Below, piece by piece: positions 14,473-24,638 of a DNA stretch of 64,000 bases. Numbering within the stretch: position 1 is the first letter of the stretch; each line of letters starts with the position of its first letter. The DNA is from Dysgonamonadaceae bacterium (GTDB lineage Bacteria; Bacteroidota; Bacteroidia; Bacteroidales; Azobacteroidaceae), in the NCBI GenBank assembly GCA_031253625.1, contig JAIRVZ010000111.1, forward strand, positions 1-64,000, in the 5' to 3' direction. The position numbers and the translations under genes are program-made. A model generated the notes under the pieces. That model was not told the DNA's origin, made no database searches, and saw only the letters and a list, made by a program, of their open reading frames with translations.

Positions 14473-15501
14473 ATGGACTTACAAAAACTTGTTCGACAAA
14501 ATATTTGGAATCTGAAGCCCTATTCTTCAGCCCGCGACGAATTTAAAGGAGAGGCATCTGTTTATTTAGATGCCAACGAAAATCCTTATAATAATGATGT
14601 TAATCGTTATCCTGATCCTTTGCAATGGGAAGTCAAAGAGAAAATTTCGCAAATCAAAGGAGTTGCCATAAAAAAAATCATGCTCGGAAACGGTAGCGAT
14701 GAACCCATTGATTTGGTTTTCCGTGTGTTCTGCGAACCCGGAATCGATAATGTTGTTGCAATAGACCCGACTTACGGAATGTATCAGGTGTCGGCAGACA
14801 TTAATAATGTGGAGTATCGTAAAGTGCTACTAAATAGTGATTTTGATTTTAATTCCGATAATTTACTTCAAAAAACGGATAAAAATACCAAAGCTATTTT
14901 CCTTTGCTCTCCCAACAATCCGACAGGGAATTCGCTAAACAGAAATGAAATAGTTAAGACTATTGAAAATTTCGCAGGAATTGTTGTTGTTGATGAGGCA
15001 TATATCGATTTTTCATCTCAGAAGTCTTTTTTGAATGAGTTAGATAAATATCCCAATTTGATAGTTTTACAAACATTTTCTAAAGCTTGGGCGGGCGCGG
15101 GCATCCGTTTGGGAATGGCTTTTGCATCTGAGGAAATTATTCGTTTGTTCAATAAAGTGAAATATCCTTATAACGTCAATAAATTAACTCAAAATTATGC
15201 ATTAAATTTGTTGAACAATTATCAGGAAGTCAGAGATAAAGTTGCAACCATATTAGAAGAACGAGCCAAATTACAACAGGAGTTATCAAATCTTTCTTGT
15301 GTAGAAAAGGCATATCCGACTGATTCTAACTTCCTGTTAATTAAAGTAGGTGATGCAGATAATATGTATCAACAACTTGTGAATAAAGGAATTATTGTTC
15401 GAAATAGGAATAAAATTTCTCTATGTATGAACTGCTTACGAATTACAGTCGGAACTCCTGAAGAAAATAAAGAATTAATAACAGAATTAGCTAATTTATA
15501 A
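14473..15501 (+). CDS. hisC: Histidinol-phosphate aminotransferase
   Basis: A 342-residue fold-type I PLP enzyme converting imidazole acetol-phosphate to histidinol-phosphate with glutamate. Visible features are YLDANENPY near 32-40, [10 protein letters not shown] near 74-83, the CSPNNPTGN segment near 143-151, DEAYIDF near 177-183, and the PLP lysine in [14 protein letters not shown] near 204-217. It ends directly at the hisB start, with no intergenic bases. A -7-like TAAATTTG sits at 14445-14452 upstream, which could give hisC-hisB their own promoter downstream of the BRO gene. Confidence 0.97.
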   Translation: MDLQKLVRQNIWNLKPYSSARDEFKGEASVYLDANENPYNNDVNRYPDPLQWEVKEKISQIKGVAIKKIMLGNGSDEPIDLVFRVFCEPGIDNVVAIDPTYGMYQVSADINNVEYRKVLLNSDFDFNSDNLLQKTDKNTKAIFLCSPNNPTGNSLNRNEIVKTIENFAGIVVVDEAYIDFSSQKSFLNELDKYPNLIVLQTFSKAWAGAGIRLGMAFASEEIIRLFNKVKYPYNVNKLTQNYALNLLNNYQEVRDKVATILEERAKLQQELSNLSCVEKAYPTDSNFLLIKVGDADNMYQQLVNKGIIVRNRNKISLCMNCLRITVGTPEENKELITELANL

Positions 15502-16620
15502 ATGAAAACAGCTTTATTCATAGACCGTGACGGAACATTGGTCGTTGAGCCTCCTGTTGATTACCAATTGGATAGCTTGGAGAAATTAGAATTTTATCCT
15601 AAAGCATTCAATAATCTCCACTTTATCAGGAAGAATTTGGATTTTGAGTTTGTTATGGTAACCAACCAAGACGGATTGGGAACCGATTCTTTTCCGGAAG
15701 AAACGTTTTGGCCTGCTCACAATAAAATCTTGAAAGCATTTGAAAACGAAGGAGTTACTTTTGACGATATTTTAATCGACCGCTCTTTCCCCGAAAACAA
15801 CGCTCCTACTCGTAAGCCTCGCACGGGAATGTTGGGAAAATATCTTTCCGGAGAATATGATTTGACCAATTCTTTTGTCATCGGAGACCGTCTGACGGAT
15901 ATAGAATTGGCCAAAAACTTAGGATGTAAAGGCATTTTGCTAAACGATGAAAGTTTACTTTCCGAAAGAACAGACTTGCAAGATGTTTGCATTTTAGCCA
16001 CTGCCGATTGGGATAAAATCACGGAAATCCTTTTTGCAAAAGAACGTCGTGCTGTTGTGCAACGTACAACAAAGGAAACAGATATCTATGTTGAAATCAA
16101 CGTCGACGGCAGCGGAAAAACCGACATTTCAACAGGATTACACTTTTTCGACCACATGCTGGAACAAATCGGCAAACATTCCGGAATGGATTTGAAAATC
16201 CATGTAAAAGGAGATTTGAATGTAGATGAACATCACACAATTGAAGATACGGGAATCGCTTTGGGAGAAACGTTGTATAAAGCATTAGGAAATAAAAGAG
16301 GCATCGAACGCTACGGTTTTTGTCTTCCGATGGATGATTGTCTGTGCACGGTTGCTCTCGATTTCGGAGGTCGCCCGTGGTTAGTTTGGGATGCCGAGTT
16401 TCACAGAGAAAAAATAGGCGATATGCCCACGGAAATGTTTATGCACTTTTTCAAATCATTGAGCGATTCTGCCCGAATGAATTTGAACATCAAAGCAGAA
16501 GGAAATAATGAACATCATAAGATTGAAGGGGTATTCAAATCATTGGCAAAAGCAATAAAAATGGCCATAAAAAGAGATATTTTTCATTACGAACTGCCAT
16601 CTACAAAGGGAATTTTGTAA
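15502..16620 (+). CDS. hisB: Bifunctional histidinol-phosphatase / imidazoleglycerol-phosphate dehydratase
   Basis: A 372-residue fusion. Residues 1-165 are a HAD phosphatase ([11 protein letters not shown] near 8-18; TNQDG near 54; KPRTGML near 107; IGDRLTD near 129) that dephosphorylates histidinol-phosphate. Residues 180-372 are the IGPD dehydratase with the metal-binding HFFDHML near 215, [10 protein letters not shown] near 243 and NEHHKIEG near 336. The HAD part lacks the cysteine zinc site (C.H....C.C) of E. coli HisB; the equivalent stretch reads [15 protein letters not shown] recall the same in Bacteroides, so it is probably a lineage trait. Confidence 0.97.
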   Translation: MKTALFIDRDGTLVVEPPVDYQLDSLEKLEFYPKAFNNLHFIRKNLDFEFVMVTNQDGLGTDSFPEETFWPAHNKILKAFENEGVTFDDILIDRSFPENNAPTRKPRTGMLGKYLSGEYDLTNSFVIGDRLTDIELAKNLGCKGILLNDESLLSERTDLQDVCILATADWDKITEILFAKERRAVVQRTTKETDIYVEINVDGSGKTDISTGLHFFDHMLEQIGKHSGMDLKIHVKGDLNVDEHHTIEDTGIALGETLYKALGNKRGIERYGFCLPMDDCLCTVALDFGGRPWLVWDAEFHREKIGDMPTEMFMHFFKSLSDSARMNLNIKAEGNNEHHKIEGVFKSLAKAIKMAIKRDIFHYELPSTKGIL

Positions 16621-16727
16621 AAACTAAACATATTTTACTTGTCGTATATACAGGTAATTAAATAAATCGTATATTTGCCGTGAAATTTGTACATTTGTCA
16701 CGAGAACTACATTAAAAATTGAATCTT

Positions 16728-17177
16728 ATGAAATCAAAAATTTTATTACTGGGATTTGCTTTTGCCCTCCTGTTTACATTAGGCTCTTGTAAATCAAAAG
16801 AAAGCGCATACAAAACAGTATACGAAAAAGCACAACAAGTCACCCCTGCTCCCGCACCTGCCACGAAACCGGAGCCGGCTCCTTCAACCAATGTTTCTGT
16901 AAAAAAGGAAAAAGTTGTTACAGTTGAAGGTAGTGGCATGAAACGTTTTGGCGTTGTTATAGGAAGTTTCATCAATAAAACAAACGCTTCTTCCTTGAAA
17001 GAAACAATGCAAAACCAAGGTTACCCTGCAATTTTAGTTCAAAATCAGCAGGATATGTATCGCGTAATTGTTGAATCTTTTGATGATAGAGCCAGTGCTA
17101 CTGCTGCAAGAGATGCTCTAAAACGCCAATATTATCCTGATTTCCAAGACGCTTGGTTATTGGAACAAGAATATTAA
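16728..17177 (+). CDS. SPOR-domain lipoprotein
   Basis: A 149-residue protein. The lipobox LGSC (Cys near residue 20 from the ATG at 16728) marks a lipoprotein. A Pro/Ala-rich linker (PAPAPATKPEPAPS) leads to a C-terminal SPOR domain (about residues 70-149, RFGVVIGSFINKTNASSLKETM through YRVIVESFDDRASATAARDAL) that binds denuded peptidoglycan at division sites. An upstream in-frame TTG at 16719 exists, but the ATG is preferred. A -7-like TATATTTG lies at 16670-16677. A strong hairpin terminator follows. Confidence 0.9.
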   Translation: MKSKILLLGFAFALLFTLGSCKSKESAYKTVYEKAQQVTPAPAPATKPEPAPSTNVSVKKEKVVTVEGSGMKRFGVVIGSFINKTNASSLKETMQNQGYPAILVQNQQDMYRVIVESFDDRASATAARDALKRQYYPDFQDAWLLEQEY

Positions 17178-17193
17178 TATTCGAAATTGTCAG

Positions 17194-17240
17194 ATATGAA
17201 AAGCGGCAGAGATTTTGAAATTCTCTGCCGCTTTTCATAT
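17194..17240. terminator. Bidirectional terminator between the SPOR lipoprotein and pgk
   Basis: A perfect 19-bp stem (ATATGAAAAGCGGCAGAGA with its complement) around a 9-base A/T-rich loop. It lies between two convergent genes and has A/T tracts on both arms, so it can end transcripts from both sides. Confidence 0.9.
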
Positions 17241-17261
17241 ATATGTTTGACATTACTTCTA

Positions 17262-18521
17262 TCAATAACCTCTGATTGCCTCAATACCCGGAAGTACTTT
17301 ACCTTCGATAAGTTCGAGAAGAGCACCACCACCGGTAGAAACATAAGATACTTTGTCTGCTACTCCGAATTTATTTACGCAAGCTACAGAATCGCCACCT
17401 CCTACAAGAGAGAAAGCGCCGTTAGCAGTTGCAGCAACAATAGCTTCAGCTACAGACAATGAACCGTGAGCAAAATTTTCAAACTCAAAAACTCCGGTAG
17501 GACCGTTCCAAAGAATAGTTTTTGATTTTTTGATTACATCTGCAAAAATGACTTCTGTTTTCGGGCCTATATCTAATCCCATCCAGTTATCAGGAATTTC
17601 ATTAACCGCTACAAACTGAGTATTAGCATTGTTATTGAAATCGTCGGCAATTTTAGCGTCAACAGCCATAACCAAATTCACATTATTGGCTTTTGCTTTT
17701 TCAATCAAAGAAATTGCCAAATCTAATTTGTCGTCTTCGCAAATTGAGGTGCCGATTTTTCCACCTAACGCTTTAATGAAAGTATACGTCATACCTCCGG
17801 CAACAATCAAATTGTCAACTTTAGTTAACAAGTTTTCGATAATTTCAATTTTGGAAGAAACTTTTGAACCACCCATAATTGCAGTAAACGGACGAGCCGT
17901 ATCTTTCATCACTTTTTCTACAGCAACAACTTCTTTTTCCATCAGATAACCGAACAATTTATGTTCTGCATCAAAATAATCAGCTATCAAAGCTGTAGAT
18001 GCGTGTGCACGGTGTGCAGTTCCGAAAGCATCGTTTACATAAACAGTAGCAAAAGATGCCAATGTTTTTGTAAATCCTTTTTGGCTTTCTTTTACAGCTT
18101 TTTTAGCAGCCGCTTTTTCTTCATCGGTTACATCATCGGCCAAACGAGGTTTTCCTTCTTCTTCAGCATAGAAACGAAGGTTTTCGAGCAATAATGCTTG
18201 TCCGGGTTTCAAAGCTGCAGATTTATCTTTTGCTTCTTGTCCGATGCAGTCGTTAGCAAATTGTACTTCAACACCCAACAATTCCGAAACACGACCAACG
18301 ATATGTTTCAGAGAATATTTATCTGTAACGCCTTTCGGACGGCCTAAATGTGAACCGATAATTACAGAACCGCCATCATTGATTATTTTTTTCAATGTAG
18401 GAATAGCGGCACGGATACGAGTATCATCCGTAATGTTAAAATTTTCATCTAAAGGGACATTGAAGTCAACCCTCACAAATGCTTTGCTTCCCGCAAAGTT
18501 GAATTTGTCCATTGTTTGCAT
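17262..18521 (-). CDS. pgk: Phosphoglycerate kinase
   Basis: The glycolytic enzyme transferring phosphate from 1,3-bisphosphoglycerate to ADP. The 419-residue protein shows [16 protein letters not shown] near 14-29, SHLGRPKG near 58-65, LLLENLRFY near 110-118, [15 protein letters not shown] near 162-176, the [11 protein letters not shown] segment near 215-225 and the nucleotide-binding [11 protein letters not shown] near 380-390. Either ATG at 18521 or at 18512 could start it. It follows serC, with a long decamer palindrome between them. It is a single-copy housekeeping gene. Confidence 0.98.
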   Translation of the reverse strand: MQTMDKFNFAGSKAFVRVDFNVPLDENFNITDDTRIRAAIPTLKKIINDGGSVIIGSHLGRPKGVTDKYSLKHIVGRVSELLGVEVQFANDCIGQEAKDKSAALKPGQALLLENLRFYAEEEGKPRLADDVTDEEKAAAKKAVKESQKGFTKTLASFATVYVNDAFGTAHRAHASTALIADYFDAEHKLFGYLMEKEVVAVEKVMKDTARPFTAIMGGSKVSSKIEIIENLLTKVDNLIVAGGMTYTFIKALGGKIGTSICEDDKLDLAISLIEKAKANNVNLVMAVDAKIADDFNNNANTQFVAVNEIPDNWMGLDIGPKTEVIFADVIKKSKTILWNGPTGVFEFENFAHGSLSVAEAIVAATANGAFSLVGGGDSVACVNKFGVADKVSYVSTGGGALLELIEGKVLPGIEAIRGY

Positions 18522-18537
18522 AATTTATAGAATTATC

Positions 18538-18635
18538 GGAAGTTACAGGGAGTTACAAGAAGTTAAACGAAGTTACAAGACTATTTTTTTATTCCTGTAA
18601 CTTCGTTTAACTTCTTGTAACTCCCTGTAACTCCC
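18538..18635. repeat. Palindrome built of 10-bp tandem units (copy 2)
   Basis: Arms of 43 bases (18538-18580 and 18593-18635) match at 41 positions by eye and enclose a 12-base loop. Each arm is a run of decamers such as GGGAGTTACA, AGAAGTTAAA and CGAAGTTACA. It shares the unit with 1051-1130. It fills the gap between serC and pgk, so the transcript could form a very stable hairpin there. Confidence 0.9.
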
Positions 18636-18642
18636 ATAGTTA

Positions 18643-19710
18643 TTAATGATTTTTTTCAAATTCTTTCATTGCATCGACCAATGCTTGTACGCCTTCTTTC
18701 GGCATCGCATTATATATTGATGCGCGGAAACCGCCAACAGAACGGTGTCCTTTAATTCCAACCATCCCTTTTCCGGAGGCGAATTTCTGGAATTCTTCTT
18801 CCAAAGCTTCGTGGCCATCATTCATCACAAAACAAACATTCATGATAGAACGGTCTTCAACAGCAGCCGTACCTTTGAATAATTTATTTCTGTCGATTTC
18901 ATCATAAAGGATAGCCGCTTTTTCGAGGTTCATTTTTTCCATTGCTTCCAAGCCACCCAACGATTTCAACCATCTCAAAGTTTGAAGTGCTGCATAAATC
19001 GGAACCACCGGAGGTGTATTAAACATAGAACCTTCTTTGATATGTGTAGTGTAATCTAACATCGTCGGAATCGTGCGGCTTACTTTTCCCAGAATCTCAT
19101 CTTTCACAATCACAAAAGCAACTCCCGACGGAGCCAAATTCTTTTGTGCGCCACCATAAATAAGGACATATTTGGAAACATCCATCGGACGAGAAAAAAT
19201 ATCCGACGACATATCGGCTACCAATGGAACCGGAGAATCTATATCTTTTCTGATTTCTGTTCCGTAAATCGTATTGTTGGTAGTGATATGGAAATAATCC
19301 GCATCAGCAGGGATTGTATAATCTTTGGGAACGTATGAAAAATTAGCTGCTTTCGATGATGCAACTTCCACGACTTCACCAAACAACTTAGCCTCTTTCA
19401 ATGCTTTACTTGCCCAAACACCGGTATTTAGATAAGCAGCTTTTTTCTCCATCAAGTTGAATGGAACCATAGCAAATTGAAGGCTGGCACCGCCTCCTAA
19501 AAACAACACCGAATATCCTTCGGGTATATTAAGAAGTTCTTTAAACAAAGCAACTGCCTCGTCTAACACAGCTTCGAAATCTTTCGACCTGTGACTTATT
19601 TCCATGATTGAAAGTCCTGAACCATTGAAATCCAATATCGCTTTTGCTGTTTCTTCAATGGTTACCTGTGGCAAAATGGAAGGGCCTGCGCTGAAATTGT
19701 ACTTTTTCAT
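18643..19710 (-). CDS. serC: Phosphoserine aminotransferase
   Basis: A 355-residue class V PLP aminotransferase converting 3-phosphohydroxypyruvate to phosphoserine, in serine and possibly pyridoxine biosynthesis. Motifs: [10 protein letters not shown] near 4-13, [10 protein letters not shown] near 36-45, [15 protein letters not shown] near 70-84, the PLP lysine in [12 protein letters not shown] near 185-196, and [13 protein letters not shown] near 322-334. The length fits. serA is not next to it in this window. It has its own promoter at 19784-19813. Confidence 0.97.
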   Translation of the reverse strand: MKKYNFSAGPSILPQVTIEETAKAILDFNGSGLSIMEISHRSKDFEAVLDEAVALFKELLNIPEGYSVLFLGGGASLQFAMVPFNLMEKKAAYLNTGVWASKALKEAKLFGEVVEVASSKAANFSYVPKDYTIPADADYFHITTNNTIYGTEIRKDIDSPVPLVADMSSDIFSRPMDVSKYVLIYGGAQKNLAPSGVAFVIVKDEILGKVSRTIPTMLDYTTHIKEGSMFNTPPVVPIYAALQTLRWLKSLGGLEAMEKMNLEKAAILYDEIDRNKLFKGTAAVEDRSIMNVCFVMNDGHEALEEEFQKFASGKGMVGIKGHRSVGGFRASIYNAMPKEGVQALVDAMKEFEKNH

Positions 19711-19783
19711 ATCATAATCTATTTTATATTACAAATTGGTGAGTGAACAACAATTTGCAACCTCATTTTATTATTATAGGCTG

Positions 19784-19813
19784 CAAAATTACAATATTTT
19801 TTTTATATATCAA
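19784..19813 (-). promoter_or_regulatory. Promoter of serC (TTG - 19 bp - TAATTTTG)
   Basis: On the minus strand TTG at 19813-19811 and TAATTTTG at 19791-19784 are 19 bp apart, the full consensus geometry. It lies just after the panB stop codon and gives a leader of roughly 67 bases before serC. Confidence 0.7.
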
Positions 19814-19816
19814 TTT

Positions 19817-20635
19817 TCAATATGACTCTTTTTCATTCGGAAAATCCTTACTTTTCACATCTTCGATATAATGCTGAACAGCGTCGTGAATTGTATCGTA
19901 TAAATTGGCATAACGACGTAAAAAACGGGGTGAAAATTCTTTATTTATGCCCAACATATCGTGCATAACCAATACTTGACCATCGACATAACCTCCGGCA
20001 CCAATTCCAATAACAGGAATGGAAAGTTCTTCGGCTACTCGTTTCCCCAATGATGCAGGAATCTTTTCCAAAACAAGCGAGAAACAGCCCAATTCTTCGA
20101 GCAAATGAGCATCTTCCAACAACTTTTTAGCTTCAGCTTCTTCTTTCGCTCTCACAGCGTATGTGCCGAATTTGTTGATAGATTGAGGTGTTAATCCTAA
20201 ATGCCCCATAATAGGAATTCCGGCACTCAAAATTCGCTGAATAGATTCTTTGATTTCTATTCCACCTTCAATTTTTATACAATCGGCATGCGTTTCTTTC
20301 ATGATGCGGATAGCCGAATGAACCGCCTCTTTTGAATTTCCCTGATAGGAACCAAAAGGCATATCCACCACAACCAATGCGCGTTTCACAGCTTTCATCA
20401 CTGATTTTCCGTGATAAATCATTTGGTCGAGTGTCATCGGCAATGTGGTTGTATTTCCGGCTATTACGTTAGATGCGGAATCTCCAACCAAAATAACATC
20501 CATTCCGGCTTGGTCAATGATTGAGGCCATCGAATAATCATAAGCCGTAAGCATAGATATTTTTTCACCTCTTTGTTTCATTTCAAACAGGCGATGAGTT
20601 GTAACTTTTCGAGTATCTTCTGTGTAAGTTGACAT
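19817..20635 (-). CDS. panB: 3-methyl-2-oxobutanoate hydroxymethyltransferase
   Basis: First committed enzyme of pantothenate synthesis, forming ketopantoate from alpha-ketoisovalerate and methylene-THF. The 272-residue protein has [10 protein letters not shown] near 28-37, [11 protein letters not shown] near 50-60, DMPFGSYQ near 92-99, IKIEGG near 118-123, [11 protein letters not shown] near 142-152, and [15 protein letters not shown] near 208-222. The usual length is about 265-275. No panC or panD is adjacent. A perfect hairpin separates it from holB. Confidence 0.97.
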   Translation of the reverse strand: MSTYTEDTRKVTTHRLFEMKQRGEKISMLTAYDYSMASIIDQAGMDVILVGDSASNVIAGNTTTLPMTLDQMIYHGKSVMKAVKRALVVVDMPFGSYQGNSKEAVHSAIRIMKETHADCIKIEGGIEIKESIQRILSAGIPIMGHLGLTPQSINKFGTYAVRAKEEAEAKKLLEDAHLLEELGCFSLVLEKIPASLGKRVAEELSIPVIGIGAGGYVDGQVLVMHDMLGINKEFSPRFLRRYANLYDTIHDAVQHYIEDVKSKDFPNEKESY

Positions 20636-20652
20636 AGTTGTAGAAATTTAAT

Positions 20653-20686
20653 TACCCTCAAATCCTCTTTAGAGGATTTGAGGGTA
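20653..20686. repeat. Perfect 16-bp hairpin between holB and panB
   Basis: TACCCTCAAATCCTCT (20653-20668) and its exact complement (20671-20686) flank a 2-base loop. It belongs to the same style of intergenic palindrome as 61598-61666 (C-rich, AAATCC core) but is a different sequence. It could act as a terminator or processing site within the minus-strand run. Confidence 0.85.
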
Positions 20687-20694
20687 CAAAGTTA

Positions 20695-21819
20695 TTACTT
20701 TTTCAATAAAACAGCTATTTTCATTGATAAATCGAAAAAGACCATGCGAGGATTTACGTTTTGCTCGATGTGTCGTTCGCCCAGCGCCAAATCTTCCATA
20801 AAAGAAATTACATTGCGTTCGTTGACAAAAGGAGAAAATTTAACCGAGAATTCGGATTCGGCTTTATTCAAATAATTTATTTCAGGCAATTGCAAGCGAT
20901 ACAGAAAATTTTCTCTTATCAGGCGTTGTGCATACGACAGAAAAGATTTTTGTTTCTCGCGTCCCATATCGGCAAAATCATTTGCTTTTTTCTTCATGTT
21001 TTTTACATCACGGCTCCACGAATTTCGCATGATGGTAATAAAAAGTTCCAAAAACATTTTATTTTCTTCACCGGCATTCAATGTTTCTAACGCTTTGATG
21101 TAGTTTCCGTTAGCCAAATGTACGATTGCGTGTAAATCTTCATCATCCAATGTATACGTCTGACTTAAAGCATAGGTCATATCTTCCGGTGCGATAGGCG
21201 GAATATGAATGAATTGTGAACGGGATTGTATGGTTCCGATAACTTGGTCGGGATTTTCAGAGACCAATATAAATACGGTCTTAGCCGATGGTTCTTCCAA
21301 TATTTTCAATAATTTATTGGCGCATGATTCGTGCATTTTTTCGGGGAGCCAAATGATCATTATTTTGTATTCGGCCTCATAGGTTTTCAAGTTCAGCTTC
21401 TTGATAATTTCATTGCTTTCTTTGGCGTAAATCATTCCTTGAGAATTTTCCGCCCCAATAAAATCAAGCCATTGCGAAAGGTTGAAATATATGTTTTCCG
21501 AAAAAAAACTACGCCACTCGGTCAGGTAATCATCGCAAATCTCCTTTTTCTTCTTATCGTTTTTAACAATGGGGAAAACAAAATGTAAGTCGGGATGCGC
21601 TAATTTATTGAATTTAACACAAGATGGACAGATTCCGCAAGCATCGTCTTCCTGTTTATTAGTGCAATTAAGGTATCGAGCGTATGCAATGGCTAAAGGT
21701 AAAGCACCAACACCTTCGCCTCCGGCAAATAATTGTGCATGAGGAATAAATCCTTTCAGAACCGATTGAATTAACCGCTCCTTAATTGCTTGTTGACCGA
21801 TAATATTTTTGAAAAACAT
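20695..21819 (-). CDS. holB: DNA polymerase III delta-prime subunit
   Basis: A 374-residue clamp-loader subunit. The N-terminus FFKNIIGQQAIKERLIQSV matches the DnaX/HolB pattern. A zinc module C-x(8)-C-x2-C-x2-C lies near 51-67 (CTNKQEDDACGICPSC). The P-loop is degenerate (GGEGVGALPLA, no GKT), as expected for a delta-prime subunit that does not bind ATP. The SRC-type motif appears as IQSRSQF near 211. It immediately follows an outer-membrane-type gene with a one-base gap. The residue substitutions are consistent with delta-prime rather than gamma/tau. Confidence 0.9.
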   Translation of the reverse strand: MFFKNIIGQQAIKERLIQSVLKGFIPHAQLFAGGEGVGALPLAIAYARYLNCTNKQEDDACGICPSCVKFNKLAHPDLHFVFPIVKNDKKKKEICDDYLTEWRSFFSENIYFNLSQWLDFIGAENSQGMIYAKESNEIIKKLNLKTYEAEYKIMIIWLPEKMHESCANKLLKILEEPSAKTVFILVSENPDQVIGTIQSRSQFIHIPPIAPEDMTYALSQTYTLDDEDLHAIVHLANGNYIKALETLNAGEENKMFLELFITIMRNSWSRDVKNMKKKANDFADMGREKQKSFLSYAQRLIRENFLYRLQLPEINYLNKAESEFSVKFSPFVNERNVISFMEDLALGERHIEQNVNPRMVFFDLSMKIAVLLKK

Positions 21820-21820
21820 T

Positions 21821-22555
21821 CTAAAAACTTAAAGAAAGATTCATACCATAAGCGTAATCCACACCTGTTAGTAAATTATTTTGTGGGATTATTGCCGGCT
21901 GGATTTTCAAGTAAGTATTGTCTCCAAGACGATAACCGCGCGCCGTATTTACTTTTTTTGCACCATTAGTGGCTTGAACAATAGATATGATATTAATGGC
22001 TAATGCACCTGTAAAACCAACAAGAAATTTTCCTTCATCAATATATACATCTCCATAATAATCTGTACTTATCGAACTCATCCAAATTGAATTAAATATG
22101 ATATTACAGCCTAAATGCAGGAAACCTGCACCCACATCACCATTGTAAAATTGTCCGGCTCCCGGAATGAGAAAAGAAAGAAATCCTGCAAGAAACGGAC
22201 TTTTTTCCGGGCCATAAGGACTTATCTGTGTCCCAAAAGTATATTTTAACACCGGGAGTTGTTGTTCCACTTCAGGTGTAGGTGTAAGGGAGACAATTGT
22301 GTTAAATACATCTTTGCTCCCATTCTCATATCGAATCATAAAAATATCCAATTTTCTCAGCAAGTAGTCCGGCCCTTCTTGATTGTCAAATCGCTTGTAT
22401 CTGACCTCATCTATTCCAACTTCTATAACAATAGCTTGAATTTCATTGCCATCTTTCATGATAATTATGTCTTGTGCAAACATAGTTACGCTGCTACCTG
22501 CGAGGCAGATTGCTATCACAACCACTTTCCTCAAATTTGATATGACTTTTAACAT
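21821..22555 (-). CDS. Exported hypothetical protein with TM2-like segment
   Basis: A 244-residue protein. Residues 1-27 form a signal peptide (CLAGSSVTMFA then QD). The segment IIIMKDGNEIQAIVIEVGIDEVRYKRFDN near 30-58 is a beta-rich pattern often seen in Bacteroidota envelope proteins. Near 120-145, SPFLAGFLSFLIPGAGQFYNGD resembles the TM2/DUF5683 motif PG.GQ.Y.G, followed by hydrophobic stretches. I do not know its function. It probably heads a transcript with holB, and a -7-like TATTTTTG lies at 22572-22579 on the minus strand. Confidence 0.65.
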   Translation of the reverse strand: MLKVISNLRKVVVIAICLAGSSVTMFAQDIIIMKDGNEIQAIVIEVGIDEVRYKRFDNQEGPDYLLRKLDIFMIRYENGSKDVFNTIVSLTPTPEVEQQLPVLKYTFGTQISPYGPEKSPFLAGFLSFLIPGAGQFYNGDVGAGFLHLGCNIIFNSIWMSSISTDYYGDVYIDEGKFLVGFTGALAINIISIVQATNGAKKVNTARGYRLGDNTYLKIQPAIIPQNNLLTGVDYAYGMNLSLSF

Positions 22556-22725
22556 AAAATAAAAATATATGCAAAAATAGAATATTTTTTTACATCCATT
22601 ATATTTGCTTTATAATTTTCATAAATAAATCTTTTGTCTGTTGAAATTAGCAAAGCTAAAAATGAGATTTTATGGGATAATATTATTAATTTTGTGGTCA
22701 TTTAATTTGTAAAAATAATTAAGGT

Positions 22726-23715
22726 ATGAAAATTTACAGATATTTATTGATGGGATTAAGCTCTATAGCAATCATTGGCTTATGTTTTTTTCTTACTTCA
22801 CATCAAGCAGGAGCAGTAGAAGCAGTAGGAGTTACGGAAGTAGAAGAAACAGAACAACTGCCTCAAAGATTAGTAGGTTTTAATATATATTCAATACCTG
22901 TTCCTGATTATGTGGAATTTTGCGGTAAAAAAATCAGTTTAGACCGTTATGATATGTATGAGCGTTACGACAGAGAAATAAATTCTTTTGCCTACTTACA
23001 CTCAACGACTATGTTGTTAATCAAGCGTGCTAATCGCTATTTTCCTGTTATCGAGCCGATTTTAAAGAAGAATAATATACCTGATGATTTCAAATATTTG
23101 GCCGTTATTGAAAGTAATTTGAGCCCGAGGGCAGTGTCTACGGCAAAAGCTGCCGGTTTATGGCAGTTTATGGCAGACACAGGAAAAAGATACGGATTAG
23201 AAATTAACAATCAAGTAGATGAACGGTATCATATTGAGAAATCGACCGAGGCTGCGTGTCAATATCTTAATGAGGCATATCGCAAGTATAGAGATTGGGC
23301 ATCCGTAGCAGCCTCTTATAATGGAGGAATGGGCAGAATTTCAACAGAATTGAGTAGTCAAATGGCAAATAATTCGTTTGATTTATTGTTGGTGGAAGAA
23401 ACTTCCCGCTATGTTTTTCGCATAATGGCAGCCAAGGAAATATTCGAAAATCCACGCAAATATGGCTTTATTTTGAACAGAGAGGATTTATATCCTGTGA
23501 TAAGAACCAAAAAAGTTCAGGTGTCGGAAGATATTCCTGATTTAGCTGTATTTGCCCAAGAACAGAATATCAGTTATTTCCAACTAAAAGATTTTAATAT
23601 TTGGCTTAGAGAAAAAAGCTTAACTATATCTCCCAAAAATCCTAAAACATATACAATAGAGATTCCTCTTGCAGAAGATTTGTATTATAGCAGGAACAAG
23701 AATAGAAATAACTAA
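22726..23715 (+). CDS. Lytic transglycosylase (SLT/MltD-like)
   Basis: A 329-residue exported murein-cleaving enzyme. A signal or anchor helix covers about residues 8-28. The SLT domain covers about 100-240, with the catalytic glutamate in LAVIESNLSPRAVS near 127, then AAGLWQFMADTGKRYGL near 143-159 and VAASYNGGMGRI near 190-201, all typical of family 1 transglycosylases. No LysM repeats are present, though the C-terminus (about 260-325) may be a remnant binding module. A -7-like TAATTTTG lies at 22687-22694. Its 3' end overlaps the convergent glycosyltransferase gene by 4 bases. Confidence 0.9.
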   Translation: MKIYRYLLMGLSSIAIIGLCFFLTSHQAGAVEAVGVTEVEETEQLPQRLVGFNIYSIPVPDYVEFCGKKISLDRYDMYERYDREINSFAYLHSTTMLLIKRANRYFPVIEPILKKNNIPDDFKYLAVIESNLSPRAVSTAKAAGLWQFMADTGKRYGLEINNQVDERYHIEKSTEAACQYLNEAYRKYRDWASVAASYNGGMGRISTELSSQMANNSFDLLLVEETSRYVFRIMAAKEIFENPRKYGFILNREDLYPVIRTKKVQVSEDIPDLAVFAQEQNISYFQLKDFNIWLREKSLTISPKNPKTYTIEIPLAEDLYYSRNKNRNN

Positions 23716-24638
23716 ATTATTGTTTCAATAATATATTCAGGTCTTTCTTTTACTTCATCGAAAAGGATTCCGATGTATTGACCTAATACTCCAATTGTTA
23801 GCAACTGAATTCCACCAAAGAAAATAACAGTAATCATGAGTGCGGTAAATCCTGATTCGGCATTCGTATATCCGAATATTTTACCAAACACAAACCACAA
23901 TGCAAGGATTATACCAACGACTACGGCTATAAAACCCAAGCTTGTAGCCATTAACAGTGGTTTTTTAGAAAAATAGAGCAGTGCTTTGGAGGCCAATGCA
24001 ACCATTCTTTTCAGAGGATATTTTGTTTCTCCAGCAAAACGTGCCTCTCTTTCGTAGTAAAAAGGAACTTGTTTGAATCCAACCCAAGAGATAAGTCCGC
24101 GAATATATTTTCCTTTTTCTTTTAATTGGTTGAATTCTCGTATAATATTGGAGTCAATCAGGCGGAAATCTCCTGTGTCGATTGGAAATTTCACTTCCGA
24201 CAACCTGTTTAACATCCGGTAAAATGTTTTAGCCGACCACAATTTGAATTTACTTTCTCCTGCTCTTGTTTTTCTGACACAATATACTACGTTGGCTTTC
24301 TCTCGCTCCATTGTTTCCAGCATATCGGGAATAACTTCAGGAGGATCTTGTAAATCGGCATCAATAATCACAGCCAAATCGGTTTGACAATGATTGATTC
24401 CGGCAGTTACGGCCGGTTGGTGTCCGAAGTTTCTCGAAAAATTGATGATTTTAACACATTGGTCTTTAGATGCAATGTCTTTGAGTATGTTAAGCGTATT
24501 GTCTTTACTTCCATCGTTGATAAATAGGATGAAAGTTTCGTAAGATAAGCTTGAGATAACACTTTTAATCCGCTCGTATGTTTGCTGAATTACCTGTTCT
24601 TCATTGTAACAGGGAACAATGATGGATAGTGATTTCAT
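23712..24638 (-). CDS. Polyprenyl-phosphate glycosyltransferase (GT2, GtrB-like)
   Basis: A 308-residue membrane glycosyltransferase. The GT2 domain has IIVPCYNEEQVI near 6-17, FINDGSKDNT near 39-48, IIDADLQDPPE near 91-101 (DxD metal site), and DTGDFRLID near 155-163. Two C-terminal membrane helices follow (about 230-250 and 268-290). Such enzymes transfer glucose or a similar sugar to undecaprenyl phosphate. The gtrA-like gene immediately upstream overlaps by 4 bases, so the pair probably makes and flips a lipid-linked sugar for envelope glycan decoration. Confidence 0.92.
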   Translation of the reverse strand: MKSLSIIVPCYNEEQVIQQTYERIKSVISSLSYETFILFINDGSKDNTLNILKDIASKDQCVKIINFSRNFGHQPAVTAGINHCQTDLAVIIDADLQDPPEVIPDMLETMEREKANVVYCVRKTRAGESKFKLWSAKTFYRMLNRLSEVKFPIDTGDFRLIDSNIIREFNQLKEKGKYIRGLISWVGFKQVPFYYEREARFAGETKYPLKRMVALASKALLYFSKKPLLMATSLGFIAVVVGIILALWFVFGKIFGYTNAESGFTALMITVIFFGGIQLLTIGVLGQYIGILFDEVKERPEYIIETII

